From assembly GCF_914271485.1 (NCBI RefSeq), contig NZ_CAJZAG010000003.1, positions 310,001 through 374,000 on the forward strand: a stretch of DNA of 64,000 bases, written 5' to 3'. Under the pieces are notes generated by a model, which was not told the DNA's origin, did not search any database, and saw nothing but the letters and a program-made list of their open reading frames with translations. The position numbers and the translations under genes were made by a program. The DNA is from Cupriavidus pampae (GTDB lineage Bacteria > Pseudomonadota > Gammaproteobacteria > Burkholderiales > Burkholderiaceae). Positions 26,398 to 34,846 of this stretch are shown here, piece by piece (position 1 is the first letter of the stretch; each line of letters starts with the position of its first letter).

Positions 26398-27006
26398 ATG
26401 TTGTCTGCGTTCCGTTTCTCGTCTCGCGTCCTGCCTCGTGCCGCCTTGCTCGGCGCGGCGGTGGCGTTCGCCGCGTGCGTGCTGCCCGCCAGCGCGGGCG
26501 AGATCGAGGGCGTGCGCTTCGACGACGCGACGCGGCTCGGCGGCAAGGAGTTGCCGCTCAACGGTGCGGGCCTGCGCTCGATGTTCGTGATCAAGGGTTA
26601 CGTCGCCGCGCTGTATCTGCCCGAACGCGCGCGCAACGCGACGCTGGCGCTCGGCACGCAGGGGCCCAAGCGGCTACAGATCCGGCCGCTGCGCGAAGTG
26701 GATGCCGACACGTTCATCAAGGCGTTCAGCGAAGGCATACGCGAAAACCACAGCGAACTGCAGTTCCGGATGCTGTCGGACCGGCTGACCCAGTTCGCGC
26801 AGACCATGAACCAGGTGGGCACCGCGCGCCGCGGCGACATCATCAATTTCGACTTCACCCCGGACACCGGGACCGTCGTGGCCATGAATGGCATTCCACG
26901 CGGCCGGCCGATTCCGGGCGAGGATTTCTACCAGGCGGTGCTGCGCATCTACCTGGGCGAGCATCCGGTGGACCGCGACCTCAAGCGCGGACTGCTGGGC
27001 GACTGA
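26398..27006 (+). CDS. Exported chalcone isomerase-like domain protein
   Basis: 202-residue secreted protein with an N-terminal signal (RAALLGAAVAFAACVLPASAG) and a chalcone_isomerase-like fold: EIEGVRFDDATRLGGKELPL, FVIKGYVAALYLPE, and the closing GIPRGRPIPGEDFYQAVLRI with LGEHPVDRDLKRGLLG. Bacterial relatives are widespread periplasmic proteins of unknown function and lack plant chalcone chemistry. Followed 28 bp later by a TctC-type gene, so co-transcription is likely. Confidence 0.85.
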   Translation: MLSAFRFSSRVLPRAALLGAAVAFAACVLPASAGEIEGVRFDDATRLGGKELPLNGAGLRSMFVIKGYVAALYLPERARNATLALGTQGPKRLQIRPLREVDADTFIKAFSEGIRENHSELQFRMLSDRLTQFAQTMNQVGTARRGDIINFDFTPDTGTVVAMNGIPRGRPIPGEDFYQAVLRIYLGEHPVDRDLKRGLLGD

Positions 27007-27034
27007 ACACGCATTCAACCGGAGACACCCTCTC

Positions 27035-28012
27035 ATGCAAGCTGGCAAAACCGCTTTGTTCCTGGCCCTCGCGGCCTCGGCTACCCTGCCGACCATTGCG
27101 CAGGCACAGTCCTACCCGACCAAGCCGATCCGCCTGATTATCCCGTTCGCGCCCGGTGGCACGACGGATATCGTGGGCCGCGGCGTGGCCGACCAGATGA
27201 GCAAGATCCTCGGTCAGCCGGTGGTGGTGGAGAACCGCGCCGGTGGCGGTGGCTCGATTGGCGCCGACGCGATCGCGAAGGCCCCGCCCGATGGTTACAC
27301 CATCGGCATCTCGACGGTGTCGACGATGGCGGTGAACCCGGCCTGCAATCCCAAGCTGTCGTACGACCCGATCAAGGACCTGAAGCCGATCGCCAACGTC
27401 GCCAACGTGGCCAACGTGATCGCCGTGAACCCGAACTTCCCGGCCAAGGACTACAAGGAATTCATCGCGGTGCTCAAGGCCAACCCGGGCAAGTACTCGT
27501 ACGCGTCGTCGGGTACCTGCGGCTTCGGTCACATGCTCGGCGAGCAGTTCAAGGTCTCGACCAAGACTTTCATCGTCCATATCCCGTATCGCGGCGCGGG
27601 CCCCGCGCTGAACGACGTGCTGGCGGGCCAGGTGCCCATCATGGTGGACAACCTGCCGTCGTCGATGCCGTACATCAAGGCCGGCAAGCTGCGCCCGCTG
27701 GTCGTGGCATGGAACAAGCGCATCGAGGGCCTGCCCGACGTGCCGACCTTTGGCGAACTGGGTCTGAAGGAGCCGAACGATCCGGCCTGGTACGGTCTGG
27801 TGGCACCGGCCAACACGCCTGACGACATCATCAACAAGCTCAATGCCGCAGTCGTGAAGGCGCTGCAGGACAAGGGCTTCGCGGACCGCCTGCATGCGGC
27901 CGGCGCCGAACCGTCGGGCAACACGCCGGCGCAGCACGCGGCCGAGATCAAGAAGGAATTCGAGAAGATGAAGAACCTGGTCAAGGTGCAGAACATCAAG
28001 CTCGAGCAGTAA
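27035..28012 (+). CDS. TctC/Bug-family tripartite tricarboxylate transporter binding protein
   Basis: 325-residue periplasmic binding protein with a signal peptide ending AQAQ and the Bug signature YPTKPIRLIIPFAPGG, VVVENRAGGGGSIGADAIAK and PYRGAGPALNDVLAGQV. Its ligand is unknown; Bug proteins bind carboxylates, often without adjacent TctA/TctB, as here. GGAG lies before the ATG. Ends with an intrinsic terminator. Confidence 0.93.
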   Translation: MQAGKTALFLALAASATLPTIAQAQSYPTKPIRLIIPFAPGGTTDIVGRGVADQMSKILGQPVVVENRAGGGGSIGADAIAKAPPDGYTIGISTVSTMAVNPACNPKLSYDPIKDLKPIANVANVANVIAVNPNFPAKDYKEFIAVLKANPGKYSYASSGTCGFGHMLGEQFKVSTKTFIVHIPYRGAGPALNDVLAGQVPIMVDNLPSSMPYIKAGKLRPLVVAWNKRIEGLPDVPTFGELGLKEPNDPAWYGLVAPANTPDDIINKLNAAVVKALQDKGFADRLHAAGAEPSGNTPAQHAAEIKKEFEKMKNLVKVQNIKLEQ

Positions 28013-28041
28013 CGCCGTATTGGTTTTCGGCAGGCAGGATC

Positions 28042-28073
28042 AAAAGGCATAGAATCCGTTCTGTGCCTTTTTT
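28042..28073 (+). terminator. Intrinsic terminator after the TctC gene
   Basis: AAAAGGCATAGAA, loop TCCG, TTCTGTGCC and a run of seven T; 30 bases downstream of the stop. Confidence 0.85.
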
Positions 28074-28095
28074 TACGCCCTTTTTGCCCTGACGC

Positions 28096-28575
28096 ATGCC
28101 TGCCCAGTTCGATGCCATCCTCCCCGCCCCGTTCGGCAAGGTCGGCGTACGTACCGACGGTGATGCCGTTGCCGAGCTGGTCTATCTGCCGGATTCGTAC
28201 GACGCCATCGCGCCCGCCAGCACGCTGCTGCGCGAAGTGGCCGCGCAGCTCGACGCGTACTACGCCGATCCCAATACCGTCTTCGATCTGCCGCTCGCCG
28301 CACGCGGCACCGACTTTCAGCGTCGCGTCTGGGACCAGATCTGTGCCGTGCCACGCGGGGGCCTGACCACCTACGGCACCATCGCCAAGACCCTGCGCAG
28401 CGTGCCGCGCGCAGTGGGTCAGGCGTGTGGACAGAACTGGTTTCCGGTGGTGATCCCGTGCCATCGCGTGGTCAGCGCGAGCGGGCTCGGCGGCTTCGCC
28501 CATCATGGCGAGGAAGGGTTCCACCTCGGTGTCAAACGCTGGTTGCTGCGCCACGAAGGCGCGATGCTGTTGTGA
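28096..28575 (+). CDS. ogt: Methylated-DNA--protein-cysteine S-methyltransferase
   Basis: Suicide DNA-repair enzyme that transfers alkyl groups from O6-alkylguanine to its own cysteine. 159 residues with the active site VIPCHRVV (Cys122), the DNA-binding RAVGQACGQN and PRGGLTTYGTIA. The usual Asn-Pro before the core reads Asn-Trp here (GQNWFP). Its TGA overlaps the GTG start of xerD as GTGA. Confidence 0.93.
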   Translation: MPAQFDAILPAPFGKVGVRTDGDAVAELVYLPDSYDAIAPASTLLREVAAQLDAYYADPNTVFDLPLAARGTDFQRRVWDQICAVPRGGLTTYGTIAKTLRSVPRAVGQACGQNWFPVVIPCHRVVSASGLGGFAHHGEEGFHLGVKRWLLRHEGAMLL

Positions 28576-29510
28576 GCGCGGCCCAGGTAGCCGTGCAGGT
28601 AGACGAGGCGGCGCTGGCCGCGGACCTCACGCTCGTCGATCGCTTCTGCGATGCGCTGTGGCTCGAGGACGGCCTGTCGCGCAACACGATCGACGCGTAT
28701 CGCCGTGACCTGTCGATGCTCGCGCGGTGGCTGCACGAGAACGACCACGGTGCGCTGCTTGGCGTCAACGACACCTCGCTGTCGGCCTACTTCGCCGCGC
28801 GCCATGCGGAGACGCGCGCCTCGTCGGCCAACCGCCGTCTGACCGTGTTCCGCCGCTTCTTCCAGTGGGCGCTGCGCGAGCATCTGATAACGGCCGACCC
28901 GTGCCTGCTGCTGCGGCCGGCCAAGCAAGCGCCGCGTTTCCCGAAGACGCTGTCCGAGGCTCAGGTAGAGGCGCTGATCGACGCGCCCGACACCGAAGCG
29001 CCGCTCGGCCTGCGCGACCGCACCATGATCGAGCTGATGTATGCGAGCGGGCTGCGCGTATCCGAACTCACGCAGATGAAGACCGTCGAAGTGGGCCTCA
29101 ACGAAGGCGTGGCGCGCGTGGTTGGCGGCAAGGGCAACAAGGAGCGACTGGTGCCGTTCGGCGCGCAGGCTGGCGACTGGTTGCGCCGCTATCTGGCCGA
29201 GTCGCGCCCGGCGCTACTCGCGGGCCGCGCGTGCGACGCGCTGTTCGTCACGCAGCGCGGCGAGGGCATGACGCGTCAGGCGTTCTGGCATCTGATCAAG
29301 AAGCATGCGCGCGAAGCGGGCATCCATGCCCCGCTGTCGCCGCATACGTTACGACACGCGTTTGCCACGCATTTGCTGAATCACGGCGCCGACCTGCGCG
29401 TGGTGCAGCTGCTGCTGGGGCACGCCGATATCTCCACCACGCAGATCTATACGCACGTGGCGCGCGAGCGCCTGCGCGAACTGCACCAGCAACATCATCC
29501 GCGCGGCTAG
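28572..29510 (+). CDS. xerD: Site-specific tyrosine recombinase XerD
   Basis: Resolves chromosome dimers at dif with XerC. The 312-residue protein has the N-terminal SAM-like domain and catalytic residues Arg162 (SGLRVSEL), Lys187 (GGKGNKER), His258/Arg261 (SPHTLRHAFATHLL), His284 (LLGHADISTTQIYTH) and Tyr293. The chosen GTG start overlaps the ogt stop by four bases, indicating translational coupling; the longer upstream frame only overlaps ogt. Ends convergent with leuD, six bases apart. Confidence 0.95.
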   Translation: MSAAQVAVQVDEAALAADLTLVDRFCDALWLEDGLSRNTIDAYRRDLSMLARWLHENDHGALLGVNDTSLSAYFAARHAETRASSANRRLTVFRRFFQWALREHLITADPCLLLRPAKQAPRFPKTLSEAQVEALIDAPDTEAPLGLRDRTMIELMYASGLRVSELTQMKTVEVGLNEGVARVVGGKGNKERLVPFGAQAGDWLRRYLAESRPALLAGRACDALFVTQRGEGMTRQAFWHLIKKHAREAGIHAPLSPHTLRHAFATHLLNHGADLRVVQLLLGHADISTTQIYTHVARERLRELHQQHHPRG

Positions 29511-29516
29511 CTTCGA

Positions 29517-30161
29517 TCAGGTGGCGCCGAGACGATCGCGCGTACGGCGGGCCACGTTTTTGGTCCACGGGAATGCGGACCAATAGCGGTCGGCAAACTG
29601 CTCGATATCGGTCTTGTGCTTGAGCGAAAGACCGATCATGTCGAGCCCCTCGATAAACATCTGACGGTGCCGCTCGGACAACTGGAACGTGTGCTCCCCG
29701 ACCGGCGTCTGCACACGCATGGTCCCGAGATCGATCGAGATCGCATTGCCGCTGTCCGCATCCACTGCGTTCATCAGCGATTCGATCACGTCGCGCGGCA
29801 GCATGACGAGCAGCAGCCGGTTGTTCATCGCATTGGAGTAGAAGATCTCTCCGTAGCTGGGCGCGATCACGGCGCGGATACCGAACTGCTGCAATCCCCA
29901 GACGGCATGCTCGCGGCTCGATCCACAGCCGAAATTGGCGCCGCCAACCAGAACACTGGTGCCCGCGTACTCGGGCCGGTTCAGCACGAACTCCGGACGC
30001 AACGCGCCGCTGGCGTCGAAGCGATGGTCGTACAGGATCCCCTTGTCGAGCCCGGCCTTGTCGATGCCGCGCAGGAACTGTTTCGGGATGATCTGATCGG
30101 TATCGAGATTCTCGAAGCGGATCGCGGCCGCTTTGCCGATGATGTGGGCGTGCTCAGACAT
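29517..30161 (-). CDS. leuD: 3-isopropylmalate dehydratase small subunit (LeuD-type paralogue)
   Basis: Swivel subunit of an aconitase-superfamily hydratase/isomerase. The 214 residues include NLDTDQIIPKQFL and GGANFGCGSSREHAVWGL, both LeuD hallmarks. It overlaps the leuC-type gene by eight bases and forms one operon with leuC and a TctC gene. No leuB or leuA is near, so this is more likely a second, catabolic copy than the leucine-synthesis one. Confidence 0.9.
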   Translation of the reverse strand: MSEHAHIIGKAAAIRFENLDTDQIIPKQFLRGIDKAGLDKGILYDHRFDASGALRPEFVLNRPEYAGTSVLVGGANFGCGSSREHAVWGLQQFGIRAVIAPSYGEIFYSNAMNNRLLLVMLPRDVIESLMNAVDADSGNAISIDLGTMRVQTPVGEHTFQLSERHRQMFIEGLDMIGLSLKHKTDIEQFADRYWSAFPWTKNVARRTRDRLGAT

Positions 30162-31572
30162 GGGCGAGCTCCAGCTTGCGGACGTCGGTAATTTTTCCCG
30201 TAATGGCCGCTGCGGCCGCCATTGCCGGACTCATCAGATGGGTGATGGCGCCCCGCCCCTGCCGGCCTTCGAAATTCCGGTTGGTGGTGGAAGCACAGCG
30301 AACGCCGTCGGCCAGCACATCGTCGTTCATCGCGAGACACATGGAACACCCCGGCTGCCGCCACTCGAAGCCCGCTGCCGTCAGGATCTCCGCAATACCT
30401 TCGCGCTCGGCCTGCGCCTTGACGGCCCCCGACCCCGGCACGACCATGGCTCGCACTCCACTGGCCACCTTGCGGCCGCGCACGATGCCCGCCACCGCGC
30501 GCAGATCTTCGATGCGGCCGTTGGTACACGAACCGATAAAGACGTGCTGAATCGGCGTGCCCTCGAGCGCGCTGCCCGGAGTGAGGTGCGTGTACGACAG
30601 CGCGCGCTCGACCGAGCGTTGATCCGCCTCGTCCATCTGGTCTTCGGCGAACGGAATGCGTCCGGAGACCGGCACCACCTGGTCCGGACTCGTGCCCCAC
30701 GTCACGTAGGGTTCGATGTCGCTGGCATCGAAAACGAAATCAAGGTCGAACGATGCCTCGGGGTCGCTCTTCAGCGTACCCCAGTACGCGAGCGCGGCGG
30801 TGCGCTGGGCGTCGTCCATATCGTGCGCGCGGCGCAGGACGTAGTCGGTTGACGTCGCGTCCGGCGCAATCAGCGCGCCGCGTGCCGCCGCTTCCACCGT
30901 CATATTGCAAAGCGTAAATCGGGCTTCGACGCTGAGGTCACGGATGGCCGAGCCGCAGTATTCGACGACGTAGCCGCGCGCGCCCTGCGCACCAATCCTG
31001 CCGATGATCATCAGGATCAGGTCCTTCGCCGTCGTGCCCGCGGGCAGCTTGCCATCGACACGGATCCGCATGGTCCTGGCCATACGGTAGACCAGTGTCT
31101 GCGTTGCCAGCACGTGTTCGACTTCCGACGTACCGATGCCAAAGCCCAATGCCCCCAACGCGCCGTAGGTGGTCGTATGGCTGTCGCCGCAGATCACCAC
31201 CATGCCCGGACGGATCATGCCGTGCTCGGGCGCGATCACGTGTTCGATCCCCTGCAGCGTGTCGTTGGTATCGAACAATGGAATCGCATGCCGCACGCAG
31301 TTGTCGCGCAGATTCGTCGCCTGCAGCGATGACGCCGCATCCGCAATCACGCGGATCCTGGTCGGATGCGTCGGGATGATGTGGCTCACGACCGAGACGT
31401 TCTGTCCCGGCACCAGCACTTCCCGGCCCTGCTCGTGCAAACCGGCGAACGCCTGCGGACTCGTGTACTCGTTCATCAAGTGCAGGTCGCAGAACAGCAG
31501 GACGTTGTCGTCGTCGATACGCGTGACCGTGTGCGAGTCGACCAGCTTGTTGTAAAGGGTTCGTTGAGACAT
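30154..31572 (-). CDS. leuC: 3-isopropylmalate dehydratase large subunit (LeuC-type paralogue)
   Basis: Iron-sulfur large subunit. From the ATG at 31572 it has 472 residues with SHTVTRIDDDNVLLFCDLHL, VICGDSHTTTYGALGALGFG and the [4Fe-4S] ligands in GSCTNGRIEDLRA and PGCSMCLAMNDD. It acts with the LeuD-type protein encoded eight bases into its end. The TctC gene 20 bp upstream of its start and a divergent LysR gene suggest hydration/isomerisation of an imported di- or tricarboxylate. Confidence 0.92.
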   Translation of the reverse strand: MSQRTLYNKLVDSHTVTRIDDDNVLLFCDLHLMNEYTSPQAFAGLHEQGREVLVPGQNVSVVSHIIPTHPTRIRVIADAASSLQATNLRDNCVRHAIPLFDTNDTLQGIEHVIAPEHGMIRPGMVVICGDSHTTTYGALGALGFGIGTSEVEHVLATQTLVYRMARTMRIRVDGKLPAGTTAKDLILMIIGRIGAQGARGYVVEYCGSAIRDLSVEARFTLCNMTVEAAARGALIAPDATSTDYVLRRAHDMDDAQRTAALAYWGTLKSDPEASFDLDFVFDASDIEPYVTWGTSPDQVVPVSGRIPFAEDQMDEADQRSVERALSYTHLTPGSALEGTPIQHVFIGSCTNGRIEDLRAVAGIVRGRKVASGVRAMVVPGSGAVKAQAEREGIAEILTAAGFEWRQPGCSMCLAMNDDVLADGVRCASTTNRNFEGRQGRGAITHLMSPAMAAAAAITGKITDVRKLELAHV

Positions 31573-31592
31573 GGAAACTACCTGGTTCGCAA

Positions 31593-32567
31593 TCACTCGG
31601 CGGTAATGCCGCGTTGTTTGATCAATTGGGCCCACATCGGCAACTCTTTCTCCAGCCGCTTGCGCGCCGCCTCCGGTGTGGAAGGCATCGGCTCGAAGCC
31701 TTCCTTGATCATCCGGTCTTTCGTCGCCTCCGCCGTCAGTGTGGCGTTGAGCGTCGTGTTCAGTTTGTCGATAACGGCCTTGGGCGTGCCGGCCGGCGCA
31801 AACACCATGAACCACGTCTCGAAGTTGTAGCCGGGCAAGCCCGCTTCGGCGGCCGTCGGCACGTTCGGCAGCAGCGGCGAACGGGTTGACCCCGTGACCG
31901 CGAGGGCCGTGAGCTTGCCGGCCAGCACGTGCTGCTGCGCCGCCGAGATCACGGGGAAGCTCATATCTACCTGTCCGGCAATCGTGTCGACGAGCGCGGG
32001 GCCGCCGCCGCGATACGGCACGTGAACGATCGACACGTTGGCCACCGACTTGAACAGTTCGGCCGACATATGGAACGTGCTGCCGTTACCCGCCGAGCCG
32101 TAGGTCAGCTTGTCGGGCTTCGCCTTCGCCAGCGCAATCAGCTCCTGCAGGTTCTTGGCGGGAATCTTGTTGTTGACCACCAGCACGTGCTGGGAGCCCG
32201 CCACCATGCCGATCGGCGCCAGATCCTTCAGCGTGTCGTACGGCATGCGAGGGAACAGGCCCGGGTTGATCGCAAGGGATACCGTTTGCAGACCGATGGT
32301 GTATCCGTCCGGGGCAGACTTGGCCACGGCGTCCACGCCGATATTGCCGCCCGCGCCCGCGCGGTTGTCCACGACGATGGTGCCGCCCAGGTTTTTCGAC
32401 CACGCGTCTGTCACCAGGCGCGCGGCGATATCGGCGCTGCCGCCCGGGGCGTATGGCACGATCAGGCGGATCGGACGCTGCGGAAAGGACTGCGCCGAGG
32501 CGCTGCCCATTACGACGGCACAGGCAAAGGATGTGGCAACGAACGCGGCAAGGTGAATGCGCTTCAT
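31593..32567 (-). CDS. TctC/Bug-family tripartite tricarboxylate transporter binding protein
   Basis: 324-residue periplasmic binding protein: signal peptide (ATSFACAVVMGSASAQS), FPQRPIRLIVPYAPGGSADI, VVDNRAGAGGNIGVDAVAKS and VPYRGGGPALVDTIAGQVD. First gene of the tctC-leuC-leuD operon; likely delivers the hydratase substrate. The membrane TctAB proteins are not in the window. Confidence 0.93.
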   Translation of the reverse strand: MKRIHLAAFVATSFACAVVMGSASAQSFPQRPIRLIVPYAPGGSADIAARLVTDAWSKNLGGTIVVDNRAGAGGNIGVDAVAKSAPDGYTIGLQTVSLAINPGLFPRMPYDTLKDLAPIGMVAGSQHVLVVNNKIPAKNLQELIALAKAKPDKLTYGSAGNGSTFHMSAELFKSVANVSIVHVPYRGGGPALVDTIAGQVDMSFPVISAAQQHVLAGKLTALAVTGSTRSPLLPNVPTAAEAGLPGYNFETWFMVFAPAGTPKAVIDKLNTTLNATLTAEATKDRMIKEGFEPMPSTPEAARKRLEKELPMWAQLIKQRGITAE

Positions 32568-32690
32568 GGGGGGTTGTCTCCGTCTAGGTCTGTGTTTTTA
32601 TGAACTGGTTTTTTATGGGAGAGATGCTAGCACTTGCCTACAGAAACATAATTTAGGCAGAATCACTTCTTTCTTGCCTACCATTCAGCA
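32568..32690. promoter_or_regulatory. Divergent control region of tctC-leuCD and LysR
   Basis: Contains the inverted repeat TGCCTA-N13-TAGGCA (32635-32640 and 32654-32659), with a further TTGCCTA half-site at 32675-32681. This spacing and symmetry fit a LysR-type operator for the divergent regulator. Confidence 0.65.
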
Positions 32691-33632
32691 ATGGACAGTT
32701 TTTCGGACGTGGCTTTCTTTGCGGCGATCAACAAGCTCGGCAGCCTTGCGGCGGCGGCCCAGGAACTTGGCGTCACGCCATCCGCGGTCAGCAAGCGGCT
32801 GCATGCGCTGGAGTCACGACTTGGGGTTCGGCTGTTGAACCGTACGACCCGGCGCATCAGCCTGACGCCGGAGGGCGAGAGCTACCTGGTCGAGGGCGCG
32901 CGTATCCTCGCGGAACTGGAAACGCTGGAACGCACGGTGGGCGGCAATAGCAGTTCGCCGCATGGCCTGCTGAAGATCGGTGCCACGCTGGGTTTTGGAC
33001 GGCGGCATATCGCCCCTGCCCTCGCCGCGTTTTCCCGCCAGTTCCCGAAGATCGAGATTCAGCTGTATTTGAGCGAGCGGCCGATGAACCTGACCGAGCT
33101 CGGGCTGGATGCAGTGGTCCACTTCGGCGATTTGCCTGACGTGCGACTTACCGCGCGGCTGCTGGCGAACAATCGCCGCCTGCTCGTCGCCGCCCCGACT
33201 TATCTCGCGCGCGCCGGTTTGCCCGGCAGTCCGCGAGATCTGGCGCGGCATAGCTGCATCTTTATCCGCGAAGCGGATGAGACCTTCGGTACCTGGCATT
33301 TCCGTCATGGCGCTCAGCAGGAGACCGTCAAAGTGCGGGGCACGATGAGTACCAACGATGGCGAGTCCGCCGTCGTCTGGGCCCTTGAAGGTCAAGGACT
33401 GGTCGTCAGATCCGAATGGGATATTGCCGAGCCGCTACGCCATGGCACACTTTGCCAGGTCCTGCCTCAGTGGCAACTCGCGCCGGCCGATATCCACCTG
33501 GTCTACAGCGGTGGCAAAACCCGCTCGGACAAGCTGCGGGTACTGGTCGATTTTCTGCTGGAGCGATTTGCCGATCACCGCCAGCAAAAGGCGGGGGGCG
33601 CCGGTGGGCCCGCCGGTAAGGGACAATGGTGA
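32691..33632 (+). CDS. LysR-family transcriptional regulator
   Basis: 313-residue LysR protein with the HTH AAAAQELGVTPSAVSKRLHAL and the LNRTTRRISLTPEG wing, followed by an effector domain with LYLSERPMNLTELGLDAVVHFG. Divergent from tctC-leuC-leuD and its probable regulator. The last 20 residues are Gly-rich. A short gap separates it from ybaK. Confidence 0.92.
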   Translation: MDSFSDVAFFAAINKLGSLAAAAQELGVTPSAVSKRLHALESRLGVRLLNRTTRRISLTPEGESYLVEGARILAELETLERTVGGNSSSPHGLLKIGATLGFGRRHIAPALAAFSRQFPKIEIQLYLSERPMNLTELGLDAVVHFGDLPDVRLTARLLANNRRLLVAAPTYLARAGLPGSPRDLARHSCIFIREADETFGTWHFRHGAQQETVKVRGTMSTNDGESAVVWALEGQGLVVRSEWDIAEPLRHGTLCQVLPQWQLAPADIHLVYSGGKTRSDKLRVLVDFLLERFADHRQQKAGGAGGPAGKGQW

Positions 33633-33654
33633 CGTCTCACAGAACCTGTCAGTC

Positions 33655-34146
33655 ATGAGTAAAGCGAAACACATCTCTGAAACGCCGGCCACGCAGTTCC
33701 TGCGCCAGCATGGCGTTGCCTTTGGCGAGCACCCCTACGACTACGTCGATCACGGCGGCACCGGTGAATCGGCGCGGCAGCTCGGCGTGCCCGAGCACGA
33801 CGTGATCAAGACGCTGGTGATGGAGGACGAGCGCGCGCAGCCGCTGATCGTGCTGATGCACGGGGACTGCTCGGTGTCCACCAAGAACCTCGCGCGCCAG
33901 ATCGGCTGCAAGAGCGTGCAGCCCTGCAAGCCCGAGGTCGCGCAGCGCCACAGCGGATTCATGGTCGGTGGCACCTCGCCGTTCGGCACGCGCAAGAAGC
34001 TGCCGGTCTATGTGGAAGCGTCGGCGCTGGCATTGGAGCGGATCTACATCAACGGCGGCCGCCGCGGTTACCTCGTCAGCATCGCGCCGCAGGTACTGAC
34101 CGATCTGCTCGGCGCGAAGCCGGTCGAATGCGCACTACCCGATTGA
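33655..34146 (+). CDS. ybaK: Cys-tRNA(Pro)/Cys-tRNA(Cys) deacylase YbaK
   Basis: Free-standing editing domain that hydrolyses Cys-tRNA(Pro). 163 residues; the YbaK/EbsC fold is visible as TPATQFLRQHG-like start, DVIKTLVMEDE and the conserved GTSPFGTRKKLPVYVE and INGGRRGYLVSI motifs. The ATG at 33655 fits family length; the longer frame overlaps lysR. Confidence 0.93.
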   Translation: MSKAKHISETPATQFLRQHGVAFGEHPYDYVDHGGTGESARQLGVPEHDVIKTLVMEDERAQPLIVLMHGDCSVSTKNLARQIGCKSVQPCKPEVAQRHSGFMVGGTSPFGTRKKLPVYVEASALALERIYINGGRRGYLVSIAPQVLTDLLGAKPVECALPD

Positions 34147-34226
34147 TTCCTGACGGAGCGCACCGCCGGCCGCGCTACAATCGCGCCAGCCTAAAATTAC
34201 GACAACACCCCAGATAACTCCCTGCA

Positions 34227-34838
34227 ATGGTCAATCTGATCTTCGCCGCTATCGCCTACCTGATCGGCTCGGTATCCTTCGCCGTCGTGGTCAGCAAGCT
34301 CATGGGTCTGCCCGATCCGCACAGCTATGGCTCGGGCAACCCCGGCGCCACCAACGTGCTGCGCACCGGCAACAAGAAGGCCGCGATCCTGACGCTGATC
34401 GGTGATGGCGCCAAAGGCTGGTTCGCAGTCTGGCTCGCGCATCGCTTCGGCCCCGCGTATGGCGTCAACGAAGCCGGCATCGCGCTGGTGGCAGTGGCGG
34501 TTTTCCTCGGCCACCTGTTCCCGGTGTACCACCGCTTCGCGGGTGGCAAGGGTGTTGCCACCGCAGCCGGCATCCTGCTCGCGCTCGACCCGATCCTCGG
34601 CCTCGCGACGCTCGCCACGTGGCTGATCATCGCGTTCTTCTTCCGCTATTCGTCGCTCGCGGCACTGGTATCGGCGATCTTCGCGCCGTTCTTCTACGTG
34701 CTGATGTCCGGCGTGGATATCATCACCGGCGCGATCTTCGTGATCAGCGTCTTGCTGGTGATGCGACATCGCCAGAACATCGCGAAGCTGCTGGCCGGCA
34801 AGGAAAGCCGGATCGGGGACAAGAAGAAGCCGGGCTGA
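34227..34838 (+). CDS. plsY: Glycerol-3-phosphate acyltransferase PlsY
   Basis: Integral membrane enzyme transferring the acyl group from acyl-phosphate to glycerol-3-phosphate, the first step of phospholipid synthesis. 203 residues, five hydrophobic helices, and the conserved loops [28 protein letters not shown] and [15 protein letters not shown]. Convergent with the efflux operon, eight bases apart. Confidence 0.95.
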   Translation: MVNLIFAAIAYLIGSVSFAVVVSKLMGLPDPHSYGSGNPGATNVLRTGNKKAAILTLIGDGAKGWFAVWLAHRFGPAYGVNEAGIALVAVAVFLGHLFPVYHRFAGGKGVATAAGILLALDPILGLATLATWLIIAFFFRYSSLAALVSAIFAPFFYVLMSGVDIITGAIFVISVLLVMRHRQNIAKLLAGKESRIGDKKKPG

Positions 34839-34846
34839 AGCCGCCG

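Noticed and set aside
29517..31572. Leucine-biosynthesis leuCD operon
   Set aside because: No leuA or leuB beside it, but a TctC gene and a LysR gene are, so a catabolic paralogue is the better reading; not proven.
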